Assembly (NCBI GenBank): GCA_025997475.1
Contig: BNUQ01000029.1
Span: forward strand, 1-23,077
Reading direction: 5' to 3'
Source: Planctomycetales bacterium
GTDB lineage: Bacteria; Planctomycetota; SZUA-567
Length of the DNA stretch: 23,077 nt
This document shows, one piece after another, positions 7,518 to 15,592 of the stretch. The notes under the pieces were generated by a model that did not search any database, had not been told where the DNA came from, and saw only the letters and a program-made list of their open reading frames with translations. Position 1 is the first letter of the stretch; every line of letters starts with the position of its first letter. The position numbers were made by a program, and so were the translations under genes.

Positions 7518-9533
7518 ATGGGCTTGCAAAATACTTTATACACCGGCATGAGCGGTTTGTTGTCGTATCAGACGGCGTTCAACGCGCTGGCGAACAACAC
7601 GTCGAACATCAACGCCATCGGCTACAAACGCCTCGACACTTCGTTCGGCGACCTGCTCTACAACACCGTCGTCCCGGGCTACGGCGAAGAAAACGGCGCC
7701 GGCGCCACCAACGCCGCGGCTATCGGCAACGGCACGCTCGTCGCGGCGCAAACGCACAATTTCACTCAAGGTCCGCTCAACAACACCGGTCGCACGCTCG
7801 ACTTCGCCATCGACGGCGCCGGTTTTTTTGTCCTTAACGGCGGCAACGCCGGCGAACTTTTGACCCGCGCCGGCAATTTTTACCTCGGACAAAGTTCCGC
7901 CACCACCGTTGATTTGCTCAGCAACGACGGGATGCAAGTGCTGGGTTACAACGCCACGCCCGAAGGCACGCTCAATAATTCGATGTCGGCGATTCGCCTG
8001 CCGCAACTCGGCACGCTGTATCCCGGCGTCGCCACGCGCACCGTCGAAATGAACGGCAATTTGCTCCCGAACACGCCGGTCGCGACCGGCAACACGATTA
8101 CGAGCGCCGACAATTGGCTGAAAGCCGACGGCGTAACGCCCGTCGATTATCTCAACGTCGGCGCCGTGCAGACCTCGGCGGCGTTGCGCGATAAAACCAC
8201 CGGTCAAGACGCGACGGCGCAAACGTTGCTCGCCAATCTGCAATTCACCGACTCGCAAAATATCGTTGGCGCGCAAAACGCGCAGAAAAACTTCGACGCC
8301 GTCAACGCCAATCCCGACGCCACGCCGGAACAAAAAGCGGCGGCGCAAAAAGCGTTGGACGAAGCGCAAAAAAAATTAGCCGCCTCGTGGCAAAATCTCT
8401 ACAACGAACCGAGCGGTAGCACCGTCAACAGTCGCGAAATGACGATTAACTTTGAGCGCGGCGGCGTGGCTTACAGCAAAACCCTGACCGTAACGCCGGC
8501 GACGACGTTGGCGGATTTTTCGACGTGGTTGTGCGGCGGTTTGGGCGACGACGGGAGCGCGGCGCGCGCCGACGGCGGCGTGCTCGGCACCTATCACACG
8601 CGCGATTACACGCTTATCCCCGACGGTTTCGCGGCGGCGGGCGAACAGGCGGGCGGATTCTTGAGCATCGACGAAACGGGCGTCCACTTCAACATCGCCA
8701 GCAATGTCGGCGCGATAAACACGCTCGGCAACATTATGTTGACCACGACCGCCAACGTTACCACCGCCGACGGCGCGTCGCGCAATATCGTGGACGACTT
8801 CTATCAATTTTTCAACGCCAACGAGAAGTTGCCGGCGGACACGGCGGACAATCCGGTGGCGTTGTATGAAAAGGTCTCGCCCAATCCGACCGCTTACGCG
8901 ATGCAAGTCGAAGACCAAATGCTGTATTTGGTCAAATTAAGCGCCGACGACGAGGGCTCGACGTGGCGCTGGTATGCGGCGCAAACCACGAACGTCGCGG
9001 TCGAAAATCCCGACAACGGCGCGGTTGGGCAAGGCACGGGACTCGTCCGCTTCGACAACGAAGGCAATATGATTAAGGAGACGGCGGATTTGGGCGCGAC
9101 GCTGAATTTTGATTTCAGCCACGTTACGCAAGTCGGCGCGGCGCGGAGTTTGACGGCGGGCGCGGACGGTTATATTCAGGGGTCGTTGATGACCTACACC
9201 AACGCGCCGGACGGTATGATTTACGGGCGTTTCGACAACGGGCAAACATCGCTCTTGGCGCGTTTGGCGCTGGCAATCGTGGCGAATCCGCAAGGGTTGG
9301 ACGGTAAAAGCGGCACGACGTTCAGCGCGAATGAAATCAGCGGCGCGGCGATTTATAGCGGCACGGGCGTCTGGGCAAACATTTTCGGCTCGTGCTACGG
9401 CGGGTATTTGGAGGAGTCGAATTTTGAACTGGGCGCGCAATCGATTATCTACCAACGCGCCTACCAGTTCAGTTCCAAATTAGTAACCACGGCGAACGAA
9501 ATGTTGCAAACGGCGTATAATTTGAAGAGTTGA
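7518..9533 (+). CDS. flgE: Flagellar hook protein FlgE
   Basis: FlgE polymerises into the hook, the flexible joint between basal body and filament. The conserved N-terminus (MGLQNTLYTGMSGLLSYQTA, then NNTSNINAIGYKR, to about residue 38) and C-terminus (LEESNFELGAQ, then QRAYQFSSKLVTTANEML and NLKS) form the axial rod-like part and are intact. The FAIDGAGFFVL segment (96-105) is also typical. At 671 residues it is much longer than enterobacterial FlgE (about 400); the extra length is in the exposed middle. A lysine/glutamine/alanine-rich helical stretch at 247-295 is unusual for a beta-rich hook domain. A GGAG site precedes the ATG. A sigma-54 promoter lies 66-81 bases upstream. The stop codon sits inside a single heptamer unit (AGTTGAGAG). 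No hook-cap gene (flgD) is adjacent. Confidence 0.93.
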   Translation: MGLQNTLYTGMSGLLSYQTAFNALANNTSNINAIGYKRLDTSFGDLLYNTVVPGYGEENGAGATNAAAIGNGTLVAAQTHNFTQGPLNNTGRTLDFAIDGAGFFVLNGGNAGELLTRAGNFYLGQSSATTVDLLSNDGMQVLGYNATPEGTLNNSMSAIRLPQLGTLYPGVATRTVEMNGNLLPNTPVATGNTITSADNWLKADGVTPVDYLNVGAVQTSAALRDKTTGQDATAQTLLANLQFTDSQNIVGAQNAQKNFDAVNANPDATPEQKAAAQKALDEAQKKLAASWQNLYNEPSGSTVNSREMTINFERGGVAYSKTLTVTPATTLADFSTWLCGGLGDDGSAARADGGVLGTYHTRDYTLIPDGFAAAGEQAGGFLSIDETGVHFNIASNVGAINTLGNIMLTTTANVTTADGASRNIVDDFYQFFNANEKLPADTADNPVALYEKVSPNPTAYAMQVEDQMLYLVKLSADDEGSTWRWYAAQTTNVAVENPDNGAVGQGTGLVRFDNEGNMIKETADLGATLNFDFSHVTQVGAARSLTAGADGYIQGSLMTYTNAPDGMIYGRFDNGQTSLLARLALAIVANPQGLDGKSGTTFSANEISGAAIYSGTGVWANIFGSCYGGYLEESNFELGAQSIIYQRAYQFSSKLVTTANEMLQTAYNLKS

Positions 9534-9573
9534 GAGTAGGGAAAAATTGAACAAGGAAAAAGGATCCCCGCAA

Positions 9574-10593
9574 ATGTTATCCGCCGGTAAAAAAACGCTG
9601 TTGCTCAATCTCGCCGCCGTGTTCTTATGGGGCGGGTTTGCGGTCGCCGTGTTCGTCCGCGTTATTCTGGCGGGCGGCACGCACCGTAGCGCCTACGACT
9701 GTTTTTATTTTGCCGGCGAACATTTTTTACAACAGTTGCCGCTGTATGCCGGCGAATCCCACGGTTATCAATACTACCCCGGCTTTGCGGCGGCGATGAC
9801 GGTTTTGACGTTGTTGCCGTTCGCGGTCGGTGCGCTGGTTTGGACGGCGATTAATTTCGCGGTGTTTTTATCCGGCGCGTGGCGCTTCGCCGGTCAATTT
9901 ATTCCGCCGCCGCAACGCGCGTGGTTTTTTATCGCCTTGTTGCCCATCGCGTTTGAGGGGCTTCTCAATCAGCAGTCCAATCCGCTTCTCGGCGGCGCGA
10001 TTCTTTGGGGCGTGGCGCTCGTCGCGCAACATAAATGGTGGCGCGGCATCGCGGCGCTGACGGTCGCGGGCTGGATTAAAGTCGCGCCGCTGTGTTACGC
10101 GCTCCTCGTCGGCGCGATTTTCCCCAAACGTTTATGGTGGCGCGGCGCGGTCGTGCTGACGCTCGCCGTCGGCGGCGTTTTCCTCTGCCAAAATTACGAA
10201 TACGTGGTCGCCGGTTATCGCGACTGGTTAGATATGTGCCAACGTCTCAGCAACGACCGCCACGACTATCGCGATATGTTCACGCTCTACGAATATCTGA
10301 CCACCGGCGCGATTACCAGCGGCGCCCCCGTCGCCGAGATGACGTGGTATCACCTCGCGCAATTGCTCGCCGCCGGTTTGGCGCTGGCGTTCACGCTGAA
10401 AGTTTATTATCGCGACCAATGGGACGCGGGACGCGCCGTGCTTTTTGCGTATGCGGCGGGCGCGTGGTGGCTGATGTCGTTCGGTCCTTCGACGGAAATC
10501 CCGACGATAACGCTGATGGCGGCGGGTCCGGCGTGGGCGCTCGTCGCCGCGCGGGAAATGAAAAATGCGGGGGGGGGGGGGCGTTTTGGTTAA
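9574..10593 (+). CDS. GT87-type polyprenol-linked membrane glycosyltransferase, frameshifted at a G tract
   Basis: This is a multi-pass membrane protein resembling the GT87 (DUF2029) family, which transfers sugars, often mannose, from polyprenyl-phosphate donors. Family-like features are YQYYPGF near the first periplasmic loop, NQQSNPLLGGAILWG (the conserved Gln-Asn block) and GWIKVAPLCYALL (the conserved Lys-Pro-like block). I chose the ATG at 9574, which follows AAGGA (9560-9564), over a TTG at 9547. Reading enters 13 G residues (10569-10581) and stops at 10591-10593. One extra G, or two fewer, would continue the protein to 10811, adding about 72 residues with two more membrane segments and giving a full-length protein of about 412 residues. 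It lies 40 bases after flgE on the same strand and may be co-transcribed. A role in flagellin or surface glycosylation is inference from position only. Confidence 0.75.
   Translation: MLSAGKKTLLLNLAAVFLWGGFAVAVFVRVILAGGTHRSAYDCFYFAGEHFLQQLPLYAGESHGYQYYPGFAAAMTVLTLLPFAVGALVWTAINFAVFLSGAWRFAGQFIPPPQRAWFFIALLPIAFEGLLNQQSNPLLGGAILWGVALVAQHKWWRGIAALTVAGWIKVAPLCYALLVGAIFPKRLWWRGAVVLTLAVGGVFLCQNYEYVVAGYRDWLDMCQRLSNDRHDYRDMFTLYEYLTTGAITSGAPVAEMTWYHLAQLLAAGLALAFTLKVYYRDQWDAGRAVLFAYAAGAWWLMSFGPSTEIPTITLMAAGPAWALVAAREMKNAGGGGRFG
10569..10581 (+). repeat. Poly-G tract (G13) inside the glycosyltransferase gene
   Basis: Thirteen consecutive G residues encode a glycine run and place the reading frame out of phase with the rest of the gene. 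G11 or G14 would restore it. This is the classical structure of a slipped-strand contingency locus. Homopolymer sequencing error is the alternative. Confidence 0.8.
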
Positions 10594-10811
10594 TGGCAAT
10601 CGCGTATTTTTTATTGCTACTCGGCGCGAACGGCGATATTGATTATCATCTGCGCCGGGCGTTTTCACCGGCAAACACCGCGCCGGTAATTATGTTGCCG
10701 TTAGGAAATGTTTTATACGGAATTTGGCTGTTCGGCTTTTATGCGCGACGAAAAAAGAACTTATCCACGAATTCTCACGAAACCGAGGTTAGTGTGCTTG
10801 CCAAATTTTAA
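10593..10811 (+). pseudogene. Detached C-terminal part of the GT87-type glycosyltransferase
   Basis: This is the -1 frame continuation of the gene above. It begins GGGGAFWLMAIAYFLLLLG when read through the G tract, contains two hydrophobic segments (MAIAYFLLLLG and NVLYGIWLFGFYA) and ends ARRKK plus a short polar tail. The upstream stop and an ATG overlap as TAATG (10591-10595), so the fragment could be translated by re-initiation as a 72-residue peptide even in the out-of-frame state. Whether it is made is unknown. Confidence 0.6.
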
Positions 10812-10853
10812 CGAATTGGACGAATTAATTTTTGGTTTCTTCCTTCATACCGC

Positions 10854-10892
10854 AAAAAAACACCCAGCGCGAACCGGCGGGGGTGTTTTTTT
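10854..10892. terminator. Bidirectional intrinsic terminator
   Basis: A7-CACCC (10854-10865) pairs with GGGTG-T7 (10881-10892) around a GC-rich loop. Each strand has a stem followed by a T-run, so it can stop both the flgE-glycosyltransferase transcript and the convergent minus-strand transcript ending at 10911. Confidence 0.85.
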
Positions 10893-10910
10893 ACCTTAAT
10901 GGCGTGGCGT

Positions 10911-11540
10911 TCAGGCGAGACAACTATGTTCAAGCGCCGTCCAAGTTTGCGAAACGGGAAAGAACGGGAACCGTTTGGGCTCGCCTTCTTTATGGCAAAG
11001 CGCGTAACGAAGCCACTTTTCGTGTTCAACGCGGATATTGTTCATCGTCAAACCGGCGGCGGTTAATTGGGCGTAAATTCGTTGCCGCATACCGGTTATT
11101 TTTTTTGTCTGGGTTTGCCAGTCGTGAATTATGCCTATCGCCAACGTCGCCGCAAATTGCGCGGCAATAATTTTAGTCGCCATCGACCATTCCGCATTCT
11201 TTTCCGCCACGCTTAATTTTTTCAAAGTTGTTACCTTTTTCGCCTCATCCGGCTTCAACATCGGCGGTAACCACATTATCGCGCACTCCGTCGCAGCAAT
11301 GATTTTATGGCGGCAAATCAATTCGTTGTCAGGATAAATATGCCCGACGTAAGGACGGATATGCTTGTCCTCAAAAGCAAAACTATACGCCGCCAACGAC
11401 GCCGACGCATACGGGACATCGACGAACTTAAACCACGAATAACGATTCTCGGTCAAAAGGCGGAACCCTTGCAGATAAAAGTCGATATACGCGGCGCGAC
11501 CGGCGACGCGGTCATACAAAAGGTTGATGTCAGGCGTCAT
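10911..11540 (-). CDS. Unknown protein, translationally coupled to the gene upstream
   Basis: I do not recognise this protein. The likely start is the ATG at 11540 (MTPDINLLYDRVAG), giving 209 residues; a longer reading to 11585 lacks support. The start codon lies inside the end of the preceding gene (11-base overlap), which implies translational coupling. Residues are aromatic-rich in the first half (AYIDFYLQGF, YSWFKFVDVPYA). A weakly hydrophobic helix, MATKIIAAQFAATLAIGII, lies near the middle, and the C-terminal half is basic (EHEKWLRYALCHKEGEPKRF). No signal peptide is seen. It is the last gene of the minus-strand block and ends 19 bases before a terminator. It might be a two-component partner of the 75-residue protein, but no function can be assigned. 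Confidence 0.6.
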   Translation of the reverse strand: MTPDINLLYDRVAGRAAYIDFYLQGFRLLTENRYSWFKFVDVPYASASLAAYSFAFEDKHIRPYVGHIYPDNELICRHKIIAATECAIMWLPPMLKPDEAKKVTTLKKLSVAEKNAEWSMATKIIAAQFAATLAIGIIHDWQTQTKKITGMRQRIYAQLTAAGLTMNNIRVEHEKWLRYALCHKEGEPKRFPFFPVSQTWTALEHSCLA

Positions 11541-11757
11541 ACGCGCTCCGCAATTCGGCTTCCGTATAGGTCGCCGGCAAGTCAAAAACCCACTCCGCCG
11601 CGCCGACGTTTGTCGGCGTCAGAATTTTCCGCGCGTCTTCTTCGTGATTAGTGAAAATCGGCGTTTCCGGCAACCCGGGAAAATCGCCATTAAGCGTTGA
11701 GATTGAAGCCAACAGCCGGTCGTAATCCGCCTTAAATTCTTCAATGGCAACAGGCAT
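11530..11757 (-). CDS. Small unknown acidic protein
   Basis: This 75-residue protein is not recognised. The ATG follows GGAGG at 7 bases, a strong site. It is acidic and predicted soluble, with an N-terminal helix (AIEEFKADYDRLLASI), a proline-containing loop (GDFPGLPETPIF) and a C-terminal helix (TEAELRSAYDA). The gene lies 69 bases after the cheB stop on the same strand and overlaps the next gene by 11 bases, so the pair is probably expressed together, possibly as the tail of the che transcript. A toxin-antitoxin or effector-partner arrangement fits the size and overlap but has no sequence support. Confidence 0.6.
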   Translation of the reverse strand: MPVAIEEFKADYDRLLASISTLNGDFPGLPETPIFTNHEEDARKILTPTNVGAAEWVFDLPATYTEAELRSAYDA

Positions 11758-11826
11758 CTCGTTTCCTCCGGTAAAAACCCCCGCCGCCCCAATTTGAACA
11801 GAGCGTCTCTCAATTGAATTTCTCCG

Positions 11827-12905
<1,079 letters not shown>

Positions 12906-12911
12906 TGCCTT

Positions 12912-13382
12912 TTACGCTTCCGGCGTATAGGACAGCAAAATCAGGTTGTCATCGACCATAAACGACAACCCGTTAAAGACGCGGCGGGTTTCGGCGAATT
13001 CTTCCGCCGTCAAACCGCGGCATTGCGGCGGGCAGAGGTCAAACACCGGCTCCTCGCCGAAATACGCCGTCATAAATTGCCCGCAGGTCATATTCAGCAG
13101 TTCGCGCGCCGCGTCATCAAGGTCAACGCTGGCGGGAATTTCGCTTTCATCGACCCCCAAACTCGACCCGGTGATGATGCGGCAAAACCGGCGCGACAGC
13201 GCCAGATACAATTCGCCGCGCGAATAGCCGTGGTAGGTGATGGTTACCGCCGACATCGGCTCGTCCACCGCCGGCGCTTCCGCCAAATCAACGTCTTCGG
13301 CAAACAAAAACATCTGTTCGTCCAACACCTTAATAAAGACCTGCCGCAACACCGCAAGCGGGTCAATTTCAATCGCCGGCAT
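12912..13382 (-). CDS. cheX: CheX-like CheY-P phosphatase
   Basis: A 156-residue soluble protein resembling the CheX/CheC phosphatase family, which resets the signal by dephosphorylating CheY-P. The diagnostic E-x-x-N pair is present as Glu94 and Asn97 in AARELLNMTCGQF, followed by the typical strand segment EEPVFDLCPP (110-119). A strand-rich N-terminal half (VTITYHGYSRGELYLAL) fits the fold. One E-x-x-N site suggests CheX rather than two-site CheC, but overall identity to characterised CheX is likely low, so the symbol is tentative. GGGAGG precedes the ATG. The gene sits immediately after cheY, its expected substrate. It has several cysteines (67, 100, 117, 121), more than is usual. Confidence 0.75.
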   Translation of the reverse strand: MPAIEIDPLAVLRQVFIKVLDEQMFLFAEDVDLAEAPAVDEPMSAVTITYHGYSRGELYLALSRRFCRIITGSSLGVDESEIPASVDLDDAARELLNMTCGQFMTAYFGEEPVFDLCPPQCRGLTAEEFAETRRVFNGLSFMVDDNLILLSYTPEA

Positions 13383-13399
13383 TTTACGCCTCCCTTAAA

Positions 13400-13434
13400 A
13401 TCAATTACGAATTAAGAATTAAAAATTAAGAATA
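13400..13434 (+). repeat. Heptamer array between cheY and cheX-like gene
   Basis: ATTACGA ATTAAGA ATTAAAA ATTAAGA follow one another, four RTTNANA-type units in the 98-base gap between cheY and the cheX-like gene. Confidence 0.7.
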
Positions 13435-13480
13435 ACCGCTAAAAGAAAGAATTTTCCCCGAATTTCTTGCGCTTCAAATT

Positions 13481-13894
13481 CTAACCGATTTCGATAATCC
13501 CCTCGTCGCCGTCCGGGTCGCCGATGAGGACGCCGTTAATCACGTCGCGGATACATTCCGGCGTGAACGGCTTGCGGACATACGCGCGCACGCCTTTGGC
13601 TTTGACCTCTTCGATGCGCGACGACGAACCGTCGGTCGAGACGACGACGATGGGTATCGTGCTCATCACCTCGTCGTTGGCGAGCGTGTTAATCAGTTCT
13701 ATACCGTTCATTTCCGGCATATTGATGTCGGTGAAAACGAGGTCGAACCAGCCGTCGCGCAGAATTTCCAATGCTTCCCGCCCGTTGTTGGCTTCTTTCA
13801 ACACGCCGACCGCGACGCCGGACAGATGCAACGTCTTTTTCAACACCGACCGCACCGTGGCGGAATCATCGACGATAACGATATTGTATGCCAT
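13481..13894 (-). CDS. cheY: Chemotaxis response regulator CheY
   Basis: A single-domain receiver of 137 residues that carries the phosphoryl signal from CheA to the flagellar motor. All active-site residues are present: Asp9-Asp10, phospho-acceptor Asp56 in VFTDINMP, Ser86 in VVVSTDG and Lys108 in VRKPF. There is no output domain. A short acidic tail (IGDPDGDEGIIEIG) extends past the usual end. AAGGAG precedes the ATG. Its position between cheD and a CheX-like phosphatase supports the chemotaxis assignment over a generic receiver. Confidence 0.93.
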   Translation of the reverse strand: MAYNIVIVDDSATVRSVLKKTLHLSGVAVGVLKEANNGREALEILRDGWFDLVFTDINMPEMNGIELINTLANDEVMSTIPIVVVSTDGSSSRIEEVKAKGVRAYVRKPFTPECIRDVINGVLIGDPDGDEGIIEIG

Positions 13895-13920
13895 AGGAGT
13901 TCTCCTTGAAAATGCTTTCT

Positions 13921-14005
13921 AATTTACAATTTACAATTAACAATTTGGGTAGCCGCTTCGTTCCGTTAGCAATAATTGTTAATTATGAATTGTTAATTGT
14001 TAATT
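13921..14005. repeat. Heptamer inverted-repeat element between cheD and cheY
   Basis: The left arm is ATTTACA ATTTACA ATTAACA (13921-13945). The right arm (13974-14005), on the minus strand, is ATTAACA x2, ATTCATA, ATTAACA. The right arm differs at one base from both arms of the element at 21089-21312. The 28-base centre contains AGCCGCTTCG. As RNA the arms would form a hairpin in the cheD-cheY spacer. Confidence 0.8.
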
Positions 14006-14007
14006 GA

Positions 14008-14484
14008 TTACAAAATGTGCGCCTTTCCGCCGCTACTGATTTCCGTGCGTCCGTCCTTCATATAAAGATACATCGTGCGCGGCACGGCGCCGCCGACTTC
14101 TTCGTTGGCAATTAAGATGTTGTTTTTCCACAACAATTTACGCAAAATCGTGTAGTTGCGCTGACCGATTTGGAACACCGTTACGTCTTTGAGCGGCGAC
14201 GCGCCGCCCGCGACCTTGACCTCTAAATTTTCCCGCCGCGCCCCCAGGTCATAGACCTTTTGCAACAACAGCGACACGCCGGTATCGACAAACATCGCCG
14301 GATTGGCGCTGGCTTTGTCCGGGTTATCTTTGCTCATCGGCAACATACAATGCACCAATCCGCCGACTTTCGCGCGCGGGTCATACACGGTTACGCCAAC
14401 GCACGACCCCAAAGAATACGTAACTATGACGTCTTCCGGGTCTTGCGACACGTATATGTCAGAGATTCCAACCGTCCGTTGCAT
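14008..14484 (-). CDS. cheD: Chemoreceptor glutamine deamidase CheD
   Basis: CheD converts receptor glutamines to glutamates and, in several bacteria, binds and stimulates a CheC-type phosphatase. The length of 158 residues is typical. The family core TYSLGSCVGVTVYDP holds the catalytic Cys28 and Thr22, with His45 in GGLVHCMLP; these align with Thr21/Cys27/His44 of the Thermotoga enzyme. VKVAGGASP and NYTILRKLL are further conserved blocks. The stop is followed within 3 bases by a heptamer array. The operon contains a CheX-like rather than a CheC-like protein, so the usual CheC-CheD feedback partner is not visible here. Confidence 0.95.
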   Translation of the reverse strand: MQRTVGISDIYVSQDPEDVIVTYSLGSCVGVTVYDPRAKVGGLVHCMLPMSKDNPDKASANPAMFVDTGVSLLLQKVYDLGARRENLEVKVAGGASPLKDVTVFQIGQRNYTILRKLLWKNNILIANEEVGGAVPRTMYLYMKDGRTEISSGGKAHIL

Positions 14485-14497
14485 AGCGGCACCTGTT

Positions 14498-14640
14498 TAG
14501 ATGAGAGTTTAGAGTTGAGAGTTTAGAGTTAAAAGTTGAACAGATTTATTTTGACCATGCGCGAAGCGCAACCTCTGCCCAACTATAAACTTTCAACTCT
14601 AAACTTTTAACTCTAAACTTTTAACTTTGCCCTTTAACCT
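14498..14640. repeat. Composite heptamer inverted-repeat element between cheR and cheD
   Basis: The left arm (about 14501-14540) has GTTTAGA, GTTGAGA, GTTTAGA, GTTAAAA, GTTGAAC. The right arm (14581-14637), on the minus strand, has GTTAAAA, GTTTAGA, GTTAAAA, GTTTAGA, GTTGAAA, GTTTATA. The centre holds TGCGCGAAGCGCAACCTCT (14558-14576), identical over 19 bases to 1146-1164. Confidence 0.85.
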
Positions 14641-14645
14641 GCCAA

Positions 14646-15455
14646 TTATTTCTTTTTAAGATACGTCGCCGGTTTAACGGTCTTGAATTCGGTGTTCAGA
14701 CCGGTCAAACTTTCGGCGTGTCCGATAAAAAGATACCCGCCGGGCTTAAGCACGCGGTAAATTTCGCGCACCAATCTCTCGCGCAACCCGTTGTCGAAAT
14801 AAATCATCACGTTGCGACAAAAAACGATGTCGAGCGGACCCCGAATCGGAAACGGCGGCGCGGATAAATTCAGCCGACGGAACGAAATCATCCGTTTCAG
14901 CGCTTCGCCGGCGGTGTATTCGTAACCGCCGCGCGCGCCCGCGCGGGTGAAGTATTTATCGCGCAACGGCACCGGCACGCCGCGGATTTTTTCTTCGTCG
15001 TAGTCGCCGTTCATCGCCTTTTCTAAAATTTTCGTCGAAATATCGGTCGCCAAAATCCGCGCGTCCACGCCGCTCCCCAACGCTTCATAAGCCATAATCG
15101 CCATCGTGTAGGGTTCTTCGCCGCTGGAACTCGCCGCCGACCAAAAACGGAAGCGGGTCTGCCCCGCGGCGCGCCACTTTTTGCATAATTCCGTCATCAA
15201 TTCAAAGTGGTCCGGTTCGCGCCAAAAACTGGTAACGTTGGTGGAAATGCAGTCCAACAAATGAATCAATTCTTCGCCGCGCGCGTCGTTGTGCAGTAAA
15301 GTCAGATAATGCTCGTAATCGTTTGCCCCTAAGCCGATTTCCCGCATCCGCTTGCCGACGCGCGACGACACCAACGACTCCTTGCTATCGGTGAGCGCGA
15401 TGCCGGATTTATCATAAACTAATTTGCAAAATCCTTTGAACGTATCATGGTTCAT
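14646..15455 (-). CDS. cheR: Chemoreceptor methyltransferase CheR
   Basis: CheR methylates receptor glutamates using S-adenosylmethionine. The 269-residue length matches the family. The N-terminal helical domain is residues 1-75. STNVTSFWREPDHFELM (71-87) is the conserved block that opens the catalytic domain. FWSAASSSGEEPYTMAI (104-120) is the SAM-binding loop with the acidic GEEPY. DIVFCRNVMIYFD (about 207-219) is the second signature. The conserved sequence shows no missing residue. A GAGGA site precedes the ATG. It is 137 bases downstream of cheA and upstream of cheD. Confidence 0.96.
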   Translation of the reverse strand: MNHDTFKGFCKLVYDKSGIALTDSKESLVSSRVGKRMREIGLGANDYEHYLTLLHNDARGEELIHLLDCISTNVTSFWREPDHFELMTELCKKWRAAGQTRFRFWSAASSSGEEPYTMAIMAYEALGSGVDARILATDISTKILEKAMNGDYDEEKIRGVPVPLRDKYFTRAGARGGYEYTAGEALKRMISFRRLNLSAPPFPIRGPLDIVFCRNVMIYFDNGLRERLVREIYRVLKPGGYLFIGHAESLTGLNTEFKTVKPATYLKKK

Positions 15456-15489
15456 AACGCCGTCCTCGTCTTACCGAGAGCAATTAAAA

Positions 15490-15585
15490 TAATTACGAAT
15501 TACAAATTTTGACCTTTGGTTTTCAGTTTCACTACGCGCAAGTTTTACGCATCAACTCCTTAATTATTAATTTTCAATGGCTAAT
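15490..15585. repeat. Short heptamer arrays between cheA and cheR
   Basis: ATTACGA ATTACAA lies near 15493-15508, and on the minus strand ATTGAAA ATTAATA ATTAAGG spans about 15560-15580, facing inward. These are degenerate RTTNANA units and a weaker copy of the inverted arrangement seen in neighbouring gaps. Confidence 0.55.
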
Positions 15586-15592
15586 TGCGCCT

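Noticed and set aside
9547..9573. TTG start for the GT87-type gene
   Set aside because: The ATG at 9574 has a better ribosome binding site (AAGGA at 9 bases) and begins at the first membrane helix.
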